Position numbers and translations under genes: made by a program
Part shown: positions 54,032 to 62,282 of the stretch, one piece after another
How positions within the stretch are numbered: the stretch's first letter is position 1
Layout: the number at the start of each line of letters is the position of its first letter
Assembly (NCBI RefSeq): GCF_001265075.1
Contig: NZ_LFKO01000001.1
Coordinates: forward strand, 373,527-437,526
DNA from: Salinicoccus sp. YB14-2
GTDB lineage: Bacteria; Bacillota; Bacilli; Staphylococcales; Salinicoccaceae
Direction: 5' to 3'
DNA length: 64,000 nucleotides
The notes under the pieces: generated by a model
Told to the model about the DNA's origin: nothing
What the model saw: only the letters and a program-made list of their open reading frames with translations
Database searches by the model: none

Positions 54032-54265
54032 TTATGATTCTGATTCAATTTTCTTAGTTTCTTTCTTTTTCTCTTCTTCGTCGTCATCGTCATCTGCCAA
54101 ACCTCTAGTTGCATCTTTAAATTCTTTCAAAGTTGAACCGACAGCTTTACCGAACTGCGGCAGTTTCTTAGGTCCGAAAATGATCAATGCCACTACTGCG
54201 ATTACGATTAAACTGACGGGACCAACAGCCATCATCAAAGTTGATGGTAATAAGAATGTAAACAT
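54032..54265 (-). CDS. tatA: Twin-arginine translocase subunit TatA
   Basis: 77 aa. Pore-forming subunit: an N-terminal membrane helix (about 15-29), the hinge [14 protein letters not shown], an amphipathic helix ([11 protein letters not shown]) and a very acidic then basic tail ([15 protein letters not shown]). Longer by about 10 residues at the N-terminus than most TatA; a GTG-free internal start is not evident. GAGGGG precedes the ATG. Transcribed after rex. Confidence 0.93.
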   Translation of the reverse strand: MFTFLLPSTLMMAVGPVSLIVIAVVALIIFGPKKLPQFGKAVGSTLKEFKDATRGLADDDDDEEEKKKETKKIESES

Positions 54266-54281
54266 AATTATTTTCCCCTCT

Positions 54282-54920
54282 CTATAAGTTCTTCATATAA
54301 AAGAATAATGCCTGTAATTCAACACCCAGATCGATGTTATGTACGTAAATCTTTTTATCTAAATCCAATCTTGTCGGCGTGAAATTCAAAATGCCTTTAA
54401 TGCCTGCATCAACAAGTCTTTCAGCCATTTCCTGACTTACTGAAACCGGTAAAGTTAATATTGCAACTTCTACATTTCCCTTTTTAATTATTGACTCAAG
54501 TTCATCTGAATGATGAATCGTGACATCATTAATCTTTGTGCCGATCAGTTTATCATTGTTGTCCAAACCTGCGACTACATTCATTTTATCACTTAAATTA
54601 TTAAATTTATAGTTCAGTAACGCACTGCCTAGATTCCCTACCCCCACCAGTACAATATTTTTCTTGTCAGTACCCTGAATATGTTCCATAAAGAAATTCA
54701 ATAGACTTTTTACGTTATAGCCATACCCCTTACGACCAAGTTCTCCAAAATAAGAAAAGTCTCTTCGGATCGTGGCTGAATCAATATCCAAAGCTTCACT
54801 TATCTCCCTTGATGATACTCTGTCAGTAGCTGCTTCTTCCGCTTGTTTAAAATATCTATAATAAAGAGGTAGCCGCTTCATTGTTGCGTTTGGAATTTTC
54901 TTTTTTGTATTCACAATCAT
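54282..54920 (-). CDS. rex: Redox-sensing repressor Rex
   Basis: 212 aa. Winged-helix N-terminus (about 1-80: [44 protein letters not shown]) and a Rossmann domain binding NADH/NAD ([15 protein letters not shown]), ending in the domain-swapped helix [11 protein letters not shown]. Represses fermentation and anaerobic genes when NADH is low. No Rex box is visible in its own upstream gap. Divergent from the ABC-F gene, as in B. subtilis. Confidence 0.96.
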   Translation of the reverse strand: MIVNTKKKIPNATMKRLPLYYRYFKQAEEAATDRVSSREISEALDIDSATIRRDFSYFGELGRKGYGYNVKSLLNFFMEHIQGTDKKNIVLVGVGNLGSALLNYKFNNLSDKMNVVAGLDNNDKLIGTKINDVTIHHSDELESIIKKGNVEVAILTLPVSVSQEMAERLVDAGIKGILNFTPTRLDLDKKIYVHNIDLGVELQALFFYMKNL

Positions 54921-55049
54921 TTACACCTACCCATTGACTAATGACATTATTATAGCATAAACAAGACATACCTTCCTACTATTGCAAATGAATTACCATC
55001 GTTTTTTTCAGTATACTATTGTAAACTATAAGGAAAGTGAGGGAAATTT

Positions 55050-56966
55050 ATGATCGTAATGCAATTATCTAATTTAAAAAAATCCTTTGTCACTGATCTG
55101 GTTTTCGAAAAAGTCACTTTGGAAATCAAATCAGGTGAAAATATAGGTGTAGTCGGCAAAAATGGAGCAGGCAAGACGACCCTGATGAAAATCATGGCCG
55201 GGGAAATTAGCTATGACAGCGGTAATCTCACCCAGCCCAAAGGAACATCCGTCGGGTATTTGACCCAACAGATGACTTTGGAGTCCAGTCTCACGGTACA
55301 AGAAGAAATGAGACGTCCATTCAAAAAAGTTTTAGCGTTGAAAGATGAAATGGATGAAGTCACTTTATGGCTTGAAAATAATGAGTACACCCACGAAAAA
55401 TACCAGGACTATGTAAATAAGTTGGAAAGACTTCAAAATGCTTTTGAAAATCAGGACGGCTATCATATAGATTCCAATATCAAAATGGTGCTTACAGGAT
55501 TGAATTTCGATGTGACGGATCTCGAACGTCCCGTCGATGAATTTTCGGGTGGTCAGAAGACCCGTCTGTCACTCGCGCAGATGCTGCTTTCAAAACCCGA
55601 CCTGCTGCTTCTCGATGAACCGACGAACCATTTGGACATGGATACGGTAGAATGGCTTGAACAGTATTTAAACAGCTTCCAGGGCGCTGTCGTCATCATC
55701 AGCCACGACAGATATTTCCTGGATAAAACCGTCGATAAGATATATGAAGTGGAACTTGGTACCGGTACACTCTATCACACCAACTATTCCAAGTATGTTA
55801 TTGAAAAAGAGAAACGATACCAATTGACCATGAAACAATATGAACGACAGCAAAAAGAAATATCCCGTCTCGAAACATTTGTCGATAAAAATATCGCACG
55901 TGCCTCCACCAGCGGCATGGCAAAAGACAGAAGGAAGAAACTCGAAATGATGGAGCGCATCAGCGCACCGAAACAGGATGATAAAAATGCCAATTTCACC
56001 TTCAGCATAAAACGTGAAAGCGGTAATGATGTGCTCAGAATCAATGATCTGTCGATCGGCTATGATGAAGTGCTTAACAGCCATATCAATTTCAATGTGG
56101 AAAAACGGGACAGACTCGCGATACTCGGTCCGAATGGCATCGGAAAATCCACACTCGTCAAAACCATCGCAAAAAAAATTCGGAAAAAATCGGGTGACAT
56201 CGTTTATGGCACCAATGTTTCAATCGGTTACTACGATCAGAAACAGGCCGAGTTCACTTCCAACAAAAATGTTCTCGAAGAGTTGTGGTCCGAGTACCCC
56301 GATATGAAAGAAAGCGACGTCAGAAAAATATTAGGCCGGTTTTTATTTACACAAGATGAGGTTCTGAAAAGTGTCAATGATTTGAGCGGTGGTGAGAAAG
56401 CCAGGATTCAGCTGGCCAAACTGATGCTTGAAAAAAACAATGTACTGATACTGGACGAACCGACGAACCATTTGGATATCGACAGTAAGGAAGTTCTTGA
56501 GAATGCACTCGATGATTTTGAAGGCACTATAATTTTCGTCTCTCATGACAGATATTTCGTCAACAAAATAGCAAATCGCATTTTGGAAATGGAAAAAGAA
56601 AACCTGTTCTTGGTTAATGGAGATTATGACTACTTCCTTCACAAAAAAGAGGAATTGAAGTTGACCCGGCAACCTGAAATTGAAGAAACACCGTCAGAAA
56701 ATAAAGGTAATCTCAGCTATGAAGAACAGAAAAGACAGCGTAATGAGATGGGCAAACTAAAAAAACAAGTTGAAACTCTAGAGCAGGAAATAGCCGTTCT
56801 TGAGCGAGATATAGAAAATATAGAAAATCAGCTGCTGGACCCGGAAGTATACAATGACTATACAAAATCCGCAGAGCTCAATGATCAGCTGATAGATAGA
56901 AATGATAAATTGGAAAATGTCATGGAGCAATGGGCAGATAGTGAAGAACAACTATCAGAAATTTAG
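55050..56966 (+). CDS. ABC-F family ATPase (YdiF-like)
   Basis: 638 aa soluble protein with two ABC domains and no membrane segment. Domain 1: GKNGAGKTT, FSGGQKTRLSLAQ, LLLDEPTNHLD. The interdomain linker (about 245-315) contains KDRRKKLEMMERI. Domain 2: GPNGIGKST, LSGGEKARIQLAK, LILDEPTNHLD. A C-terminal coiled coil (about 560-635) follows. ABC-F proteins act at the ribosomal E site to relieve stalling or antibiotic block; this member matches housekeeping YdiF by position next to rex. TGAGGG precedes the ATG. Confidence 0.92.
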   Translation: MIVMQLSNLKKSFVTDLVFEKVTLEIKSGENIGVVGKNGAGKTTLMKIMAGEISYDSGNLTQPKGTSVGYLTQQMTLESSLTVQEEMRRPFKKVLALKDEMDEVTLWLENNEYTHEKYQDYVNKLERLQNAFENQDGYHIDSNIKMVLTGLNFDVTDLERPVDEFSGGQKTRLSLAQMLLSKPDLLLLDEPTNHLDMDTVEWLEQYLNSFQGAVVIISHDRYFLDKTVDKIYEVELGTGTLYHTNYSKYVIEKEKRYQLTMKQYERQQKEISRLETFVDKNIARASTSGMAKDRRKKLEMMERISAPKQDDKNANFTFSIKRESGNDVLRINDLSIGYDEVLNSHINFNVEKRDRLAILGPNGIGKSTLVKTIAKKIRKKSGDIVYGTNVSIGYYDQKQAEFTSNKNVLEELWSEYPDMKESDVRKILGRFLFTQDEVLKSVNDLSGGEKARIQLAKLMLEKNNVLILDEPTNHLDIDSKEVLENALDDFEGTIIFVSHDRYFVNKIANRILEMEKENLFLVNGDYDYFLHKKEELKLTRQPEIEETPSENKGNLSYEEQKRQRNEMGKLKKQVETLEQEIAVLERDIENIENQLLDPEVYNDYTKSAELNDQLIDRNDKLENVMEQWADSEEQLSEI

Positions 56967-56967
56967 A

Positions 56968-57001
56968 AGCGTTCGGTCAATGTACCGGACGTTTCTTTTT
57001 T
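56968..57001 (+). terminator. ABC-F gene terminator
   Basis: GTTCGGT pairs with ACCGGAC (one wobble), short loop, then TTTCTTTTTT. Confidence 0.75.
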
Positions 57002-57055
57002 GGCCGTCTGTTCGGTGTATAACGTAACTTGTCAGAATTATACTTCATCACAAAG

Positions 57056-57215
57056 TTATTCACAATTACAGTGTGATTAAATCAGCCTTTCACTCACTTT
57101 TCCACATTACCCCCAAAGTTTTACACAGTTATACACATTTAATTCCACAGCTGTTGATGACTTATCCAAAATAAAGCAGTGTTTAATCCACAGGTTGTCC
57201 ACAGATTGTGGATAA
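57056..57215. promoter_or_regulatory. Cluster of about nine DnaA boxes
   Basis: Matches to TTATNCACA or one-base variants: TTATTCACA (57056), TTTTCCACA (57098), TTTTACACA (57119), TTATACACA (57129), AATTCCACA (57141), TTATCCAAA (57162), TAATCCACA (57184), TTGTCCACA (57195), and a perfect TTATCCACA on the minus strand (57207-57215). Eight point the same way. No dnaA, dnaN or rpmH gene is near, so this is a DnaA-binding cluster outside oriC rather than the origin itself. Confidence 0.8.
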
Positions 57216-57240
57216 AACAAACGTTCCCTGTTGACAACGC

Positions 57241-57286
57241 TGAATGTATGTTTCGTTCAGTAAAATTGAATGTATGTTCGTTTCAA
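57241..57286. repeat. Two 19-bp direct repeats beside the DnaA-box cluster
   Basis: TGAATGTATGTTTCGTTCA (57241-57259) and TGAATGTATGTTCGTTTCA (57268-57286), 27 bp apart. Each begins TGAA and ends TTCA, so each is also a weak dyad, as in TetR-type operators. Confidence 0.7.
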
Positions 57287-57303
57287 TAATTTGCACATAA
57301 AAA

Positions 57304-57331
57304 AAGAAGACCGGTAACGGTCTTCGTTCTT
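57304..57331 (-). terminator. Terminator of the ABC exporter pair
   Basis: GAAGACCG pairs with CGGTCTTC (57306-57325, 4-nt loop), followed on the minus strand by seven Ts. Confidence 0.9.
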
Positions 57332-57350
57332 ATAGTTAACTCAATTTTTA

Positions 57351-58310
57351 TCAGGCAACATCACGTTTAGTGAACACTGTCCATGCCGCTATGATGAATA
57401 CTATCATGTAAACAACAATCACACCCGTTGAAAACCAGATAGTCATCTCATCCCTTATCGGTCCGGAAAAATTATAATATATCGATAAATCCGTATTCGC
57501 AAATAAAATATATTTTGACCACTCATACCTGGCAAGTGCCTGGGCTGCTGTCGTTCCCGCAAACATGAGGAACATCGCCAGACCGATAGCAAGTGCACTG
57601 CTTCTGAAAATACTGGAAATCATGAACGCGAATGTAGCCAGTATAATGATGTTCAGTGTCCTGAAACCATACATCATCAGTGTCTCCCAAATCAGTGCTG
57701 AAGTTGCCATACCGTCCGGACGTGTCACCACTATTTCAGGATTAACAGCTGGAAGGCCGTAAAATACTGCCCCGACTGCCACACTGACCACAATAAGAAA
57801 CAGTACTGTAATTAATGTGAACAATAGAAGTGCGATATATTTAGACAAGAGTATTACACCTCTTGAAATCGGGCGGATCAGAAGCTGTTTGATGGTCCCC
57901 CATCTAAATTCATTCGCAACTATGCCGCCGCCAACAATAATTGTGAACAGGCTGATCAGTGAAGTGAGGAACAGGTTATCCATTGTGAAATCACCTGCAT
58001 GATAGCCGTATGGCCTCACATCATTCTCAATATAATATTCATTTTCTTCAATGATGCTCATATTGCTGGATTCTATGAAAGGATCGTCCTCTGCTTCTTC
58101 AATTTCTGTCATCAGTGATTCATTTTCTTCCTGAAGCTCTGTTTTCCAATCATCCGAATAAGTTTTATCGGTATCTATGAAATTTGAAGTGCTTGTAATG
58201 ACAGCACTCACGATAATGATTCCTGCAAGGATAATATACATGGCCCACGTGGATTTGAGCACAAATATTTTTCCCAGTTCATTTAAAATTAAGCTGAATA
58301 ATTTACTCAA
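57351..58310 (-). CDS. ABC-2 type exporter permease (BcrB-like)
   Basis: About 319 aa. One N-terminal membrane helix (about 20-40), an extracytoplasmic segment rich in acid residues, then five helices including NEFRWGTIKQLLIRPISR, the cytoplasmic coupling loop typical of drug and bacitracin exporters. The TTG start, with GGAGAG 6-7 nt upstream, overlaps the ATPase stop (TTGAGTAA), so translation is coupled. Substrate unknown. Confidence 0.85.
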   Translation of the reverse strand: MSKLFSLILNELGKIFVLKSTWAMYIILAGIIIVSAVITSTSNFIDTDKTYSDDWKTELQEENESLMTEIEEAEDDPFIESSNMSIIEENEYYIENDVRPYGYHAGDFTMDNLFLTSLISLFTIIVGGGIVANEFRWGTIKQLLIRPISRGVILLSKYIALLLFTLITVLFLIVVSVAVGAVFYGLPAVNPEIVVTRPDGMATSALIWETLMMYGFRTLNIIILATFAFMISSIFRSSALAIGLAMFLMFAGTTAAQALARYEWSKYILFANTDLSIYYNFSGPIRDEMTIWFSTGVIVVYMIVFIIAAWTVFTKRDVA

Positions 58311-59220
58311 TGATATTCTCTCCAATCATCTCGATAAATTGATCTTCAAGTGTCGACTGGAGCACATTTACCCCGTAGATTTCTATATCGTTCTGGACGA
58401 GTGTCGTCACAAGAAACGGAATGTTATCTTTTATAGTCTTGATCTGTATTCTCTTATCGGTGCTCAAAATCTCCATTCCTTCCATTTTACGGAGGATGTT
58501 GATAGATTCCTCCACCGGGTATACATCAAGACTGACAATATACTCGTTTGTCTCTGCTTTTTCATGTAAATCCTTAATGGCAATCAACTCACCGTTCTGT
58601 ATAATACCGATACGGTCACACATCAGTTCGATCTCACTGAGCAGATGGCTGGAGACAATGACAGAGACATTATCTTCAACTGCGAGCCGTCTAATGTACC
58701 TTCTTATTTCACGTATGCCGGTAGGATCCAGACCATTTGTCGGTTCGTCCAGAATCAGTACAGAAGGACTGTGCAGCAGTGCCTGGGCAATGCCGAGCCG
58801 CTGACGCATACCGAGAGAATACTTATTGACTTTCGTCTTGATTGCCTTCTCCAGACCGACCAGGCCAATCACCTCTTTGATTCTTTCACTGGTTACTCCT
58901 TCGGACATCCGGGCAAAATGCTTCAGATTCTGCAGACCCGTCATAAACGGATACATCTCAGGATTCTCCACTATCGCCCCGACTTCACTGATTGCTTTCG
59001 TATAGTCATCTTTTATACTGTGACCCTGTATGACCACATCACCTTTTGTTATGTTGAGCAGACCCACCATCATACGAATCGTCGTCGTTTTTCCGGCACC
59101 GTTCGGTCCGATGAAGCCGAACACTTCTCCCGGCCGGATGTCAAAATTGAGATTTTTGATGATATGGCTGCGTCCGATATTTTTATGTAAATCAATAATT
59201 TTCATGGCAGCTTCAGACAT
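58303..59220 (-). CDS. ABC exporter ATPase (BcrA-like)
   Basis: 305 aa ABC domain plus C-terminal extension. Walker A GPNGAGKTT, Q-loop VGAIVENPEMYPF, signature YSLGMRQRLGIAQ, Walker B LILDEPTNGLD, switch His in VSSHLLSEIE. The VENPEMYP block is characteristic of bacitracin- and lantibiotic-type exporter ATPases. AAGGGAGA precedes the ATG. Partner of the permease downstream; no two-component system is adjacent. Confidence 0.92.
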   Translation of the reverse strand: MSEAAMKIIDLHKNIGRSHIIKNLNFDIRPGEVFGFIGPNGAGKTTTIRMMVGLLNITKGDVVIQGHSIKDDYTKAISEVGAIVENPEMYPFMTGLQNLKHFARMSEGVTSERIKEVIGLVGLEKAIKTKVNKYSLGMRQRLGIAQALLHSPSVLILDEPTNGLDPTGIREIRRYIRRLAVEDNVSVIVSSHLLSEIELMCDRIGIIQNGELIAIKDLHEKAETNEYIVSLDVYPVEESINILRKMEGMEILSTDKRIQIKTIKDNIPFLVTTLVQNDIEIYGVNVLQSTLEDQFIEMIGENIIE

Positions 59221-59340
59221 ATAATTCTCCCTTTTATTTTTATTTATATAAATACAGGTTCAAGTTTAACATAATATAATCTTTCATAACTTCCATATTA
59301 ATAATCTTTGGCGGTTAATGATATTGTATTGACCCAGATT

Positions 59341-59366
59341 GTTTAACTGCCCCGGAAAAATGGTAA
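59341..59366 (+). promoter_or_regulatory. Candidate sigma-B promoter
   Basis: GTTTAA (59341-59346), 14 nt, TGGTAA (59361-59366) fits the staphylococcal/bacillar sigma-B pattern GTTTAA-N12-15-GGGTAT (perfect -35, partial -10), 36 nt before the ATG. No good sigma-A pair was seen here. Confidence 0.5.
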
Positions 59367-59402
59367 AAGTAAGTATACAGTAATCCAAAGGAGCGTGTCA
59401 TT

Positions 59403-59642
59403 ATGACAGATGAGCATAAAGATCAAGTGGAAAAAATGAAAGACGAAGCACAAAAGCAGGCTGAAGAAGGCCAGGAACAAAAAGCACAGATGGAAGAAAA
59501 GGCACAGGCCAAAAAACATGATTTTAAAGATGAGAAATCCAAAGCCGGGTCAAAACTAGAGGAAACCCAAGGCAAAGTCGATGATGCCGTAGAACAGGTC
59601 CATAAGGAAAAAGGCAACAACCAGTTTAATCAGTACAGATAA
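59403..59642 (+). CDS. Small hydrophilic stress-type protein
   Basis: 79 aa with no hydrophobic segment: almost all Lys, Glu, Gln, Asp and Ala in helical heptads (QVEKMKDEAQKQAEE, KAGSKLEETQGKVDD). Composition and the GKVDDAVEQ-like part recall CsbD/LEA-like stress proteins, but it does not match the CsbD motif fully, so the family is left open. AAAGGAG precedes the ATG. A sigma-B-like promoter and a strong terminator make it a one-gene unit. Confidence 0.65.
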   Translation: MTDEHKDQVEKMKDEAQKQAEEGQEQKAQMEEKAQAKKHDFKDEKSKAGSKLEETQGKVDDAVEQVHKEKGNNQFNQYR

Positions 59643-59659
59643 ATTTATGAGTTTTGAAA

Positions 59660-59697
59660 AGGAGAAAGCCTGAATATGGCTTTCTCCTTCATTTTAT
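59660..59697 (+). terminator. Terminator of the small stress-type gene
   Basis: AAGGAGAAAGCC pairs with GGCTTTCTCCTT (12 bp, 7-nt loop), then CATTTTAT. It may also end the convergent argS transcript. Confidence 0.88.
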
Positions 59698-59702
59698 AAT
59701 GA

Positions 59703-61362
59703 TTACATACTGTCCACCGTTTCTATTCCAAGCATACCCATCGCTTGTTTAATATTACGGGATATCAGCTGTAGCAGAATCAACTTGGATTTTTCATTGA
59801 TACTGCCGATAATTTTTTCCTGACCATAATAAGTATTGAATAGTCTGCACAGTTGCATGACATACTTGCATATTACCGAAGGTGAGTAACGATTAGCCGC
59901 TTCTGCAAGAATCTCCTCATAGTTTGCCATATGCTTTAAAATTGGCCACATATTTTCTTCGAATACGACAACAGCACCGCTTTCTGGATTACTTTTTCTT
60001 AATATTGACTGGATACGGGAGTTAGTATAGTTCACATAGGTTGCTGTCTCCCCATCAAATTTCAACATATCCTCAATATTGAAATCATAGCTGTTCATAC
60101 GGTCGTTTTTCAAATCGTGAAATTTTATTGCACCTATTGCAATTTTATTTGCCACCTGCTTTTTATTTTCAAGGTCCGGATTTTTATCACTAATCACTTC
60201 AAGTGCTTTTTCTTCCACATCTGCAATAATATCTTCCAATAAAACAACTTCTCCTTTTCTCGTGGACATCTCTTCCCGTTTTTCAGAATCATACCAAATG
60301 GAATGTGTTCTACCTCAATTTTGACATTCAATAGTTCTGCAAGTTGTGAAAGTTGCTCAAAATGTACTGATTGCTCCTGACCTACAACGTATAATATTTT
60401 ATCAGCTTCATATTTTTCGACTCTGTAAAGCATGGCCGCGACGTCACGAGTAATGTAAAGTGACGCTCCGTCCCTCTTTTTAATCAATGCAGGCGGTATG
60501 CCTTTAAGTCTGACGATATAAGCACCATCATCGAATTCCAACAGACCTTTCTCTTCCAACAACTTAGCAGTACCAACCAGCTGGTCATTATAAAAAGATT
60601 CTCCTTGAAGATGATCAAATGATACATTTAACTGGTCGTATAACAATTGGAATGCCTCTAGAGAAACTTCTCTGAACCACTGCCATAGTTCTGTGTATTC
60701 TTTATTTCCAAGTTCAAGTTGATTAAATGCTTCCCTAGCTTCATCATCAAGAATCGTATTTATTTCAGCTTCTTTATGAAAGTGCGTATAAAGGTGGAAA
60801 AGTTCTTTTATAGGATTTGCTTCAACAGCACCCTTTTCCCCCCATTTAGTATACGCGACAATTAGTTTTCCAAACTGTGTCCCCCAATCACCCAGGTGAT
60901 TAACCCCTGTAACTTCCGCACCATTCTGCTCAAGTATTCTGGAAAGAGAATCTCCGAGTATAGTTGCACGCAGATGCCCCATCGAGAAAGGCTTTGCTAT
61001 ATTCGTCGACTGGAAAAATCCATCACCAATTTCTGTCCCTCCAAATAATCTGTCTTTCCATAACGCTCCATCTGGATTTCATTCAGTACAATACTGCTGC
61101 CCTTTTGTTTGTCGATATGAAAATTTATAAAGCCATTGATCATTTCTGTTCTATTAACTATTGCACATTTAAATTTTTCTTTGATATCTACAGCAATATT
61201 CTTTGGTGATTTTCTGAATGACTTCGACAATGTAAAAGTCGGAAATGAAAAATCCCCAAAACCATCATTCGCAGGAACCTCTAAAATCTTTAAAATTTCC
61301 TCATACTTTAAATCATCTTTTAAAATTTCATGCAAATCTTCAGCAATATACTTTTTGAACAT
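59703..61362 (-). pseudogene. argS: Arginyl-tRNA synthetase broken by two frameshifts
   Basis: Three overlapping frames together span a complete ArgS (1660 nt, about 553 codons). Part 1: N-terminal tRNA-binding domain up to VMDFSS; the frame shifts at 61005-61010, where 5 nt (CGACG) stand in place of the 3 expected before NIAKPFSMGHLR (HIGH-type motif). Part 2: catalytic core to LKNGK; one base is missing near 60268-60275, just before MSTRKG (KMSKS-type motif). Part 3: ending in the anticodon-binding domain (KYVMQLCRLFNTYYGQE). As read, no functional enzyme is made. Since ArgS is essential, either another copy exists or these are sequencing errors. Led by a T-box. Confidence 0.85.
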
Positions 61363-61383
61363 TATAATCCCTCCTATAAAATA

Positions 61384-61560
61384 AAAAAATTCACCTCTCT
61401 ATAGAGGTGAATTGCTCACGGTACCACTCCAAATATACTCTCAATTGATAACGGTGTCGCCACCGATTTAATGTAATGCGGTTCATCTGTTTCTATTACC
61501 TGGCTCCCACCTCCCCCGGCTCGCTTGAAATTTTCACAGACTACTTTTTTACCTGAATAT
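61384..61560 (-). promoter_or_regulatory. T-box leader, probably arginine-specific
   Basis: On the minus strand the leader contains the T-box core GAGTGGTACCGTG (about 61415-61431) followed by the terminator AATTCACCTCTA/TAGAGGTGAATT with seven Ts (61384-61412). Upstream, in the stem I region, the sequence ATGAACCGCATTAC offers CGC (61478-61480), an arginine codon, as specifier, agreeing with the argS gene it precedes. Uncharged tRNA-Arg would stabilise the antiterminator and allow transcription. Confidence 0.88.
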
Positions 61561-61572
61561 TCAGTTGTGTAT

Positions 61573-61600
61573 ATTATAGCTATTCTCTGATATTTTGCAA
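61573..61600 (-). promoter_or_regulatory. Promoter of the T-box/argS transcript
   Basis: TTGCAA (61595-61600), 16 nt, perfect TATAAT (61573-61578) on the minus strand; places the start near 61565, giving a leader of about 200 nt. Confidence 0.75.
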
Positions 61601-61692
61601 TAGTATTAATTAATGTTTAAATTATCCTTCATCTGTAATTTTCAGCTGGTCATTTTGTTATAATTAAAAGAAATTGATAATGAGGGATTTAA

Positions 61693-62259
61693 TTGAACAG
61701 CTATAAAGTATTGCTTGCAAAGCATAACCGTCTGGAAACTGAACGACTAATTTTAAGGCCGGTTTCATTAAAGGACACTGCAGATATGTATGAGTATGCT
61801 TCTGATGAAGATACCACCTACTATGTTTTCGACCGTCACCCGTCACCACCTGACACCGAAGAAGCCATAGTGAACTATTTTATAGAACGTCCGCTTGGAA
61901 AGTACGGCATTGAGTTGAAGCAATCGGGAAAAATGATAGGGACGATTGAGCTGAGAAGAAAAACTGAAGACTCAAGAGCCATCATCGGCTATACTTTAAA
62001 TAAAAACTATCACGGGAAAGGCTATATGACCGAGGCTGGAGCAGCCATACTAAAATTAGGGTTCGATATTCTTGGCCTCGACTGTATTGCAGCCATGTAC
62101 GATGAACGGAACGCCGCTTCAGGAAAAGTTCTGAAGCGGCTTGGCATGCAAAAGGAAGGCGTCCTCAGACATGTACACAAGTGGAAGCAGGGTGAATATT
62201 TTAATGATGTCTACTACTCCATACTAAAGTCGGAATACAAAAGAAACACCCCTGAATAA
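61693..62259 (+). CDS. GNAT acetyltransferase (RimJ/RimL-like)
   Basis: 188 aa. LETERLILRPVSLKDTADMYEYASDE (cited as family opening only in part: ERLILRPVSLKD) and GYTLNKNYHGKGYMTEA for acetyl-CoA binding, then DERNAASGKVLKRLGM and EGVLRHV are hallmarks of the RimJ/RimL ribosomal-protein acetyltransferase group. TTG start with GAGGG 6 nt upstream. Divergent from argS. The substrate could be a protein N-terminus or a small molecule. Confidence 0.88.
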   Translation: MNSYKVLLAKHNRLETERLILRPVSLKDTADMYEYASDEDTTYYVFDRHPSPPDTEEAIVNYFIERPLGKYGIELKQSGKMIGTIELRRKTEDSRAIIGYTLNKNYHGKGYMTEAGAAILKLGFDILGLDCIAAMYDERNAASGKVLKRLGMQKEGVLRHVHKWKQGEYFNDVYYSILKSEYKRNTPE

Positions 62260-62282
62260 TATTTTTCAGGACTGTTCTTTAT

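Noticed and set aside
57056-57215. Chromosomal origin of replication
   Set aside because: DnaA boxes are present but dnaA, dnaN, rpmH or gidA genes and a clear AT-rich unwinding region are not.
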